From positions 35,533,001-35,597,000 of the forward strand of contig CP142461.1 in assembly GCA_038049695.1 (NCBI GenBank): DNA of 64,000 nt. Direction: 5' to 3'. The notes beneath the pieces were generated by a model. It made no database searches, was not told the origin of the DNA, and saw only the letters and a program-made list of their open reading frames with translations. The DNA is from Cinnamomum chago. Taxonomy: Eukaryota; Streptophyta; Magnoliopsida; Laurales; Lauraceae. A program made the translations under genes and the position numbers. Positions 57,294 to 64,000 of the stretch are shown piece after piece; within the stretch, counting starts at the first letter, position 1, and every line of letters starts with the position of its first letter.

Positions 57294-57802
57294 ATCTTTG
57301 TTACGGATTTTGTATTTGCAATTTGATGGATGCATTAACATATTCATATCATTTGAATTTACACTCATGCATTGTTTTAGAATATCTTGAAATCTGGTTT
57401 TATACATGCATTGCTTTTAAGTTTTGTAAAAGTTTTGTTTTATGCATGTTTTGTTTCTAAACTTGGATGCATTGGTTTTAGAATTCAAACTCTTTTGAAA
57501 ACCTAATTCTTTGTGCATTACTTTTGAGAATTCATATTGAGAATTTAGGTTTGTGTCTTGCATACTTTCATCACTTTCAGAATCATCTTTGTATGCATTT
57601 TCATTTGAAAAGAGTTTTTACAAATCAAGCTAGCCTTCGGATTTAAAGTTTCGAATCTATTTTAGGCTTTACAATGTTTCATGTTTTTAAACCCCTTAGA
57701 ATGATTTAAAACATGTATTCAAGCTTGATTTAATGGTCCAAAGTTCCACCAAGAAAAACTTTGTTTATTGCAAAAGGAGGAATTTTTTGGTCCTGGCAGT
57801 GT

Positions 57803-57945
57803 CGCCGGTCGACCGGCGCAGAGGTCCCGGTCGACCGGGAACACTGCAGGCCGTTAGGGCCAAAGTGCTCCAACGGTCAGAAATTTGACCGTTGTGTGAT
57901 CCCGGTCGACCGAGGCCTGTGTGCAGGTCGACCGAGGACTAGCCG
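57803..57945. repeat. TCGA-palindrome array (GGTCGACC type, 4 copies)
   Basis: Two pairs, each with centres 22 bp apart, are separated by aacggtcagaaatttgaccgtt, a 22 bp inverted repeat. The layout is the mirror image of the array at 56744, as expected for the opposite LTR orientation. Confidence 0.85.
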
Positions 57946-58749
57946 TTGGGCACTTTTTGGCTATAAAATGAGTTCTTTCCTTTGCCAAATGTTGGAGAAT
58001 TTTAAGCCTTCTTTGAGGCATTTGGAGACAAGACAAAGGGGATGAACTAAGAGAGACCAAAGAGTCTTTTGGAGTGCTAAAGTTTGGATTAATGAAGTTA
58101 AATCTCTAAGTAAGCTCTACCTCTCTTAATCATAAGTTATGTGCTTTGTTTAAATTATTGGTAAATGATTTTTAGCATGATAACTATGATGTGTTGAATC
58201 CATTCGTCTCTTAATCTTTGATCTAATTAAGATTGGATTCTTCACCTTGGTTTCAATCCAAGTTGTTTTAAAAACTTTCTTAATCATGCTTAGCCAAAGT
58301 CTTTGATTTCCTTTAAAGCATGATTCCTTGTCTTGGTTGAAACCTAATTTGTTGTTTTCATTCATTTAAACATTAGTAAAATTAATTTGGTTTTGAAAAC
58401 AACATTGCACATGCATCACATGTTCTAAGTTAGTCATTTTCATACAACTTGTGAGTATTTGATTTTCATGTCATTAACAAGTTGATTTTCATACATGTGA
58501 TTTGCATTAGACTTCAATTAAATCTTTCATGAGCTTTAAACTTTGAAATGCTTTAAGCATATATTTGATTGAGCTTTCTTTTTAAACTTGATTGAAGTTA
58601 TCACACACAAACATCATGAGCATACACATTTGCATTCATTTAGTGTTTGTGTGAGTTTGCTATTCACTTTCATATCCGCCTATTTTAGAGGCAAATACAT
58701 TGTGCTTAATTTGTATCTCTTAGAGTGATCTTTTGTGAAGACACTTTCT

Positions 58750-58972
58750 TAGAGAAATCTTTATTTGTAAAGGTTATTGCTTAGCCTAAGAAAAGCATCT
58801 TGTAAGGTTATTGCTTAGCCTAAGAAAAGCATCTTGTAAGGTTATTGCTTAGCCTAAGAAAAGCATTTTGTAAAGGTTATTGCTTAGCCTAGAAAAGCAC
58901 ATTGAGAGGTTGTTGTTTAGCCTAGAAAAACAACATTGTAAGGGTTATTGCTTAGCCTAGTAAAAAGCATAC
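58750..58972 (+). repeat. LTR minisatellite, 6 units of about 34-36 bp
   Basis: The unit is aaggttattgcttagcctaa followed by gaaaagcatcttgt. Sister LTRs in this window have three units at 25386, 33525 and 55636, so this copy has expanded; three of its units are nearly identical. Confidence 0.85.
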
Positions 58973-59226
58973 ATAGTGGAAATCCGGTGGGGTGATTGGA
59001 TCACAAGCCGGTAGTGGACGTAGGCATTGAGGCCGAACCACTATAAACCTTGGTGTTGTGGTGCTTGCATTTGTGATGATTGTTTTATTAGCTTCCGCAT
59101 TTTGATTGATTTATCATCACATGTGACTAGTTTTTGTTAAGAATTAAAATTGGTCTTAATTAGTCATAATTGTAGCTCACCCTATTCACCCCCCCCTCTA
59201 GGGTTAGGATCCCAAGGACTTTCAAA

Positions 59227-59239
59227 TGGTATCAGAGCC
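59227..59239 (+). other. Primer binding site (initiator tRNA-Met)
   Basis: TGGTATCAGAGCC lies two bases after the LTR end, identical to the site at 25096-25108. Confidence 0.92.
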
Positions 59240-59324
59240 TCGTGCTCTATCTTATAGGATCAAGTGTTTGGAACTCTTGATTAGGTGTAAAAACCTAGAG
59301 TCAAAACCCTAGAGTTGTCCTTAT

Positions 59325-60716
59325 ATGAAAATCATTAGAATGGACTCCACTATGCTAGACCTTGTAGATTCTTCTAGACCCCTCATTCTTCCTTCTATTG
59401 GAGATTCAATCCCTCAATCTAATGAATCTCAATGTGACATAAAAGAAGAAGATTTTAATGAATATGAAGGAGATCTTCAACAAGCCTTTGAGGAATTATA
59501 TGAATTATCCTTAAAGACTGAAAAGAAAAACAAAAAGTTAAGAGAATAATCTAAAAGACTAAACAAAGAACTAGTCTCTTCAAAAGATGAACTTAGAGAG
59601 AAAGAAGAAGTAATAAATTGTTTAGAATCTAAGTTCATGATCTCTTTAAATAATCTATCTAACATTCAAGATGAACTAAAAGAATTAAAGATAGATTATG
59701 ATAATGTCAATAAGGAAAATTTAAATCTAAGAGATCAAATAAAAAGGCAAGACAAAGACTTTATCAATTTAGAAGCCAAGTTGATTAAAAGTAAGTTAAA
59801 AACCCAAGAACTTGGATCTATTGAATTAAAACTTGCCAATGAAGAGCTAAGCAAATATAAGGAAATTGAAAATGAACTTACAAAAGTCAAACATTAAAAT
59901 TCAATCCTTATAACCAAAGTCACTCAACTTGAAGGATATAAACAAAAGTATGAGTGCAAGTTTACCCAAAGTGAAGAAAGACTTGAAAAATTATTTAAAT
60001 TGGGTAAATCTCATGGAGATAGGACGGGTCTTGGATTTAATAGGAACATGTCATATGACCCTAAATTCACCAACACTTTTGTGAAAGGTGAGTCCTCTTT
60101 CTCTAGCACTCTTTCTCCTTTGCCCAAAACAAAATGTATTTATTGTGGCATAGAAGGACATTTTAGGTTTGAGTGCAAATTAAGAAGAAGCCATGTGTCT
60201 AAACCTATCTTTGAACCCAAAAAGGTAGAATCAAAATCTATGAAGGGTAAGACACTAAAAACCAAAGAAGACTCCAAAAAGATTAAACAAGTTAAATCAT
60301 TTAAAATGGAGTCTCCTAAAATAGATTCTAAAAAGTTTAAACAAGTTAAACCAAGCTTAAAAGATTCTACTAACAAAAAGCTTCTCAACCTATCTCCCTT
60401 ATACAAACCCATGAAAGAACTTTTGAATAAAGTAACAAAGTTAAATCTAAAATTCAAAAGTCAAATAAAGGGAGAATATAAGAAGAAAAGAAAAATGAAC
60501 AAATCCCCTAAGAAACAAACTCACCAACATCAAAAGACTAATCACCAATCTAAGCTAAATTTAGTCAAATCTAAATATCATGGTGATAAGTTTAAATTGA
60601 AAATTTATCAAGTCAAATCTCCTTTAGTTGGTGAGAATTCCAAACTAGACCTCAAAGTTCAACCCTCTCGAGACCTTAGGTGGATTCCAAAAGTTGTTTA
60701 CTTAGACAAACCTTAA
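59325..60716 (+). pseudogene. Gag C-terminal ORF, broken copy
   Basis: It is homologous to the 449-residue frame at 23659-25008. Two GAA-to-TAA stops (near 59547 and 59895) and an in-frame loss of about 17 residues around 59790-59830 break the coiled-coil part. The zinc knuckle (CIYCGIEGHFRFEC) and basic tail are intact in 60000-60716. This copy keeps the natural C-terminus LRWIPKVVYLDKP that the minus-strand copy lost. Confidence 0.85.
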
Positions 60717-62275
60717 GGCCTTGAACCTCATTGACCAACCTATTCTTTTTAAGTTAAATCATTTTGTTGGTCATGTTGCTTTGCATTTTGTTTCTCTATA
60801 GTTACATCTATTAAAATGCATTGTTTCTTTATGATCAATTGATTTTGTTTTCATGCACCATTCTAAGTTACATTTCATGGTTTTCAAAATCTCTTGATTA
60901 TAATTTCATCATGTTAGATTTGCTTTTTGCACTCATTTAGTTTTATGTTTTGCATTGCATTTCTACATGATTAATTGATTGTGATTTTAAAAGCTTTCAT
61001 AGCTAATTTATTCATGATCAATTGTTGTTGAATCATTTGTGTAGATGTAATAGTAAGATTATTTGAACAAATGATTTGAATCAATTCAAGTTTTTCCATG
61101 GGTTCCTAAGTTATACTTTTATATGGAAAATCATTGTTTTGAAAAATCAACTTGTATGTGTCTCATTTAAGTTATATCTTTTAAAATATAATGTTGAAAA
61201 TTGAATGGAAATGCTCTAAAACATCATTAGTTATAATCATCTAAGCATGTTCCATGTTCTCATTTCCTTTTCTTTTGGTTTCATTATCTTAGAATTGGAA
61301 ATGAATGTTGTTTGCATCTTTGCTTATTTAATTATTCTTTTTATATGCAAATGACTATTGGTTCCATGTATGGTTGTGATCTTAGTTATATTTGAAGAAA
61401 CCATACTAGAACTAAAATCCATCCTCTATGCCTTATAGTCATTTCTATTTGGATGGTTATGATGTTGATTCATGTGTATTTTCTAAATGATGTCATTCTA
61501 ATACATGTTTCAACTTCATAGTAGTGTTCTTAATCATATGAAACTCTTTGAAACCCATTTCTCATATTTCTATATGTTTTGATGGATATCTTAGATGTTG
61601 AATTCATATGATTTTGACACTTTGGAAATTGCATGCTTTACCAAGTCATATTCTTTTGCATTGCAATTTGCCTTGTTCATCACTATGCTCAATAGTCATA
61701 TCTTTAAAAGTGATGAATATCCATTTATGATGCTTGATGGAATTTTGTGTTTGTCACATCCTTGCTTTTAATCATGTTGTCAAAGTCAATTGGTTTCATT
61801 TGGTATAATTTATGATTGATTTGATTTCTTGTGATTGTGATAAACCATGTGTACATTGGATTGAACTTGGTAGTTATATATTTGTTCCATGTCACACACC
61901 ATTAGCATCATAATGTTCATGATTGCCACCTCTCTTGCTCTTATTGGTACATCTCATGACCACCATGTTTATGTGTTCATAATATTGGTTGGTTATTAGT
62001 TGAGGTTGGCTTCATGTTTGAATTTCATTTCACTCATTCTTGCACATTAATAGTCATATTTATTGATTGAATGAAATGATTTTCAAATCCTTCATAGCAT
62101 ATGCTTTCCATAGTTAGATTACTTGATGCTATGATTAATAAACCCCATATCATGGATAGCTCTAATTTGGATGTTTCCTAATAGTTATATTTTTAAATCC
62201 ATTTTAGAGTGATTGTGTTTAATAGTCATATCCTTAAATCTCAATTGGTATTCTTTGTTTTTCCAATTGGTATCT
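60717..62275. other. Non-coding interior of the second element
   Basis: Homologous in reverse complement to 21900-23640. It keeps the recurring tagttatat / tagtcatat words (for example 60800, 61226, 61384, 61690, 61872, 62050, 62190, 62222). No pol motif was seen in any frame. Confidence 0.6.
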
Positions 62276-64000
62276 GTAAGACCCCGACCCGAGTGAACCC
62301 GATTAGTGCTAATTAAGTTGCGTTTTAGTGCTAAGCTTGATTAGTGTTTTTGGTCTAGTTGGGTTTGGAATAGCCTTGATTCTAGTTTTGGGCCTTTTGG
62401 AGTGCTTGATAGCTTGTGGGGCCCTTTGGGGGTTCCCTTTTCGGCTTTGCATTTTCTTGTGAAATTTTTCCGACGTGTTTTAAATTGTGTTTTTGGCCCG
62501 TTGCATTCATCTTGTGGATTCTTACAACTTTCATGTTGATCCCGTGTCCATTCGAGGCCCCGAAACCCGATTTCATAGCCTTGAGGGTAAAACAGTCATT
62601 TCACACCAAATCTGTACCCAAAACTTAATATTCTCGAAACTTGCGAAACATACACTTTTTAGAAACTAGATATTTCGACGAACATTTCTTCCTTCTTCGT
62701 CGAATTCATCCGAGGACCCGAGAGAGATGATTTCAGCCAATTAGCTTCTTTAAGTTGTGGGACCCAACCACCCAAGTGTTAACAAAGAGGAACCCTTCCC
62801 TTCCTTCCCCATTTTCATGTTCCAGCTCAACTATTGAGTCTAGGGTTTTTTTCATTGCTTTTCTCTTCTTCTTCTTGCTTCTCCGTCTCCAAGCCTCACC
62901 AAGAGCTCATCAATCAAGGAATGGAGATTACCAATCTCTTCCTCATCTCACAAGCTTCCTCTTGATACTATTTTTAGAAGAATCCATCAACTTTGAGACT
63001 TCCCTTGAGCTTACCTTGTCCATTAGGGGGACCTTGCAAGTAAGTGATCTTATTCATCTCCTAGATTAGTGATCTTCTAGCCTTAGGGAAGCTACATTTG
63101 CATTATTGGAAGTTCTTTCATTTTCATTCTTTGTGTAACCCATTTTAGGGTTGTTTTTGGGGTTTTTGATTGTAGCTTGGCTTTGGGCTATTGAAGTGAT
63201 TTGAGGCTTGTTTTTGGCTAGCTTGGACTTGAGGCAAGTGAATGTTTGGATGTTTTTAAGTTTGAAATGGTTTGGTGATGCATTTATGGTTTTCATGCTT
63301 TCTTTGATTTGCTTTCATTGATTTTTTCCATGGTTGAAATAAATGATCTTTACACATCTTGATAGCCTCATTTAATGCCTTGGAATCATGTGTTTAAGTC
63401 TCCTTGTTCATAGTTAATTGTGGTTGTTGAGGTATTGGAAGGAAAGGAAGCAAGAAGGAGAAAAATCAAGTTCCCGGGCATGCTTCACGCCCAGTGCCGG
63501 TCGATCGGACCCACAGGCCGATCGATCGGTCTGACTTTTAACTGTAAGGCTTTTTGGACCGATCGATCGGCCGATCGATCAGTGGGTTTTGAATTTTTTT
63601 TTTGTGGACCTTGGCTACCCTCCTTGGACTCACTTGACCATATGTGAGAGCGTCTTGAGCCGATGCTCTTCACGGTTGGTCCGGAATGCATCGAAGTTCA
63701 ATCGATTCAATCTTGAACGGGATGGAACGACACGATATCCTCTTCATACCTAAATGCAAAGTCTATTTCCTTGGGTATCGTGAATTCTATTCCTTTCGGT
63801 GACTGAGTAGGTTGCTCGATGGTTCCGGGTTGACATCCTACTTAGGATGGACCGTTTATAGTCTTGTTTTCCTATCATAATATCTAGTTATAACCATAAG
63901 CTCAATTTAAGTTTTAAAAGTCGTAAAAGTACATAAGGAGCCCGGAATGTCTTCAAACTCAAGGAGTAACAAGTAATGGCTATAATTGACATACGGGACC
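62276..64000 (+). mobile_element. Gypsy chromovirus-type LTR, 5' part, nested insertion
   Basis: It starts TGTAAGACCCCGACCCG, matching the LTR start at 13975 (TGTTAGACCCCGACCC), with further matching blocks (ccttcttcgtcgaattcatccgagg; taattaag). It inserted into the Copia-derived interior after ggtatc, as shown by the uninterrupted homologue near 21928-21935. It runs off the right edge. Confidence 0.75.
63495..63585. repeat. TCGA-palindrome array (CGATCGATCG type)
   Basis: There are four palindromic sites (cggtcgatcgg, ccgatcgatcgg, ccgatcgatcgg, ccgatcgatca). The first two are about 20-21 bp apart; the last two are only 12 bp apart. It lies 1.22-1.31 kb into the LTR, the same depth as the GCTCGAGC array in the LTR at 13975. 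Confidence 0.8.

Larger units (their letters stand above)
57299..62275 (+). mobile_element. Second Copia-derived, pol-less element, plus strand, interrupted
   Basis: 5' LTR 57299-59224 (TGTTACGGATTTTG ... GGACTTTCA), primer site 59227-59239, gag-tail pseudogene 59325-60716, then about 1.56 kb of non-coding interior homologous to 21900-23640. It stops at ccaattggtatc (62275), where a gypsy LTR begins. The polypurine tract and 3' LTR should lie beyond the right edge. Confidence 0.88.

Overview
The window is nuclear DNA of a flowering plant with a repeat-rich genome. This rests on intron-bearing genes with plant-type products, plant LTR retrotransposons (Ty3/gypsy chromovirus, Copia-derived elements with an initiator-tRNA-Met primer site, a Cassandra-type LTR carrying 5S rRNA sequence), CACTA, hAT and Mutator-like elements, and a tRNA-derived SINE. 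The clade cannot be settled from the sequence; a magnoliid-like woody angiosperm is only a guess. Only one locus looks like an ordinary host gene: the 5' part of phosphopantetheine adenylyltransferase (coenzyme A synthesis) on the minus strand at 1.65-2.5 kb, running off the left edge. A B3-domain terminal exon at 29.08-29.38 kb may be a second one.

Layout: 0-5.5 kb, COAD exons 1-3 and a MITE. 5.86-9.47 kb, a 3.6 kb gypsy-type solo LTR with a target-site duplication (TSD). 9.96-11.06 kb, an EXO70-derived chimeric ORF. 11.19-17.8 kb, a 5'-truncated minus-strand gypsy chromovirus with several stops. 18.8-20.4 kb, a MITE and a chimera of SRT1 and KDM3/JmjC exon fragments. 20.38-26.76 kb, a complete but pol-less Copia-derived element with TSD CTATC. 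28.4-29.4 kb, a SINE and the B3 exon. 29.8-32.9 kb, a complex of tandem, direct and inverted repeats. 33.3-37.2 kb, LTR fragments and a hAT MITE. 39.9-40.85 kb, a hAT MITE and a Cassandra-like LTR. 40.9-51.99 kb, degraded OTU and plant-mobile-domain (PMD) transposon genes, split by a 7.6 kb CACTA transposon (TSD TGA) that has captured exons of BRCA2, RPS3A and UPF1. 52.2-54.4 kb, a Mutator-like MITE and an orphan CACTA end. 55.4-62.3 kb, two head-to-head Copia-derived LTRs, the second starting another gag-only element. 62.28-64 kb, a gypsy LTR nested in that element.

Three observations stand out. (1) Eight loci, in Copia-type and gypsy-type LTRs and one unassigned repeat, carry arrays of short palindromes built on a TCGA core. 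The palindrome differs by family (GGTCGACC, GCTCGAGC, GTTCGAAC, GATCGATC), but neighbouring copies are almost always 20-22 bp apart centre to centre. (2) Three gypsy-type LTRs share a 3' splice acceptor followed by a short reading frame in the same phase that ends at a stop (exon lengths 92, 92 and 128 nt). (3) The CACTA element and the 19 kb region hold exon-intron fragments of several unrelated host genes in one orientation, a sign of gene capture.
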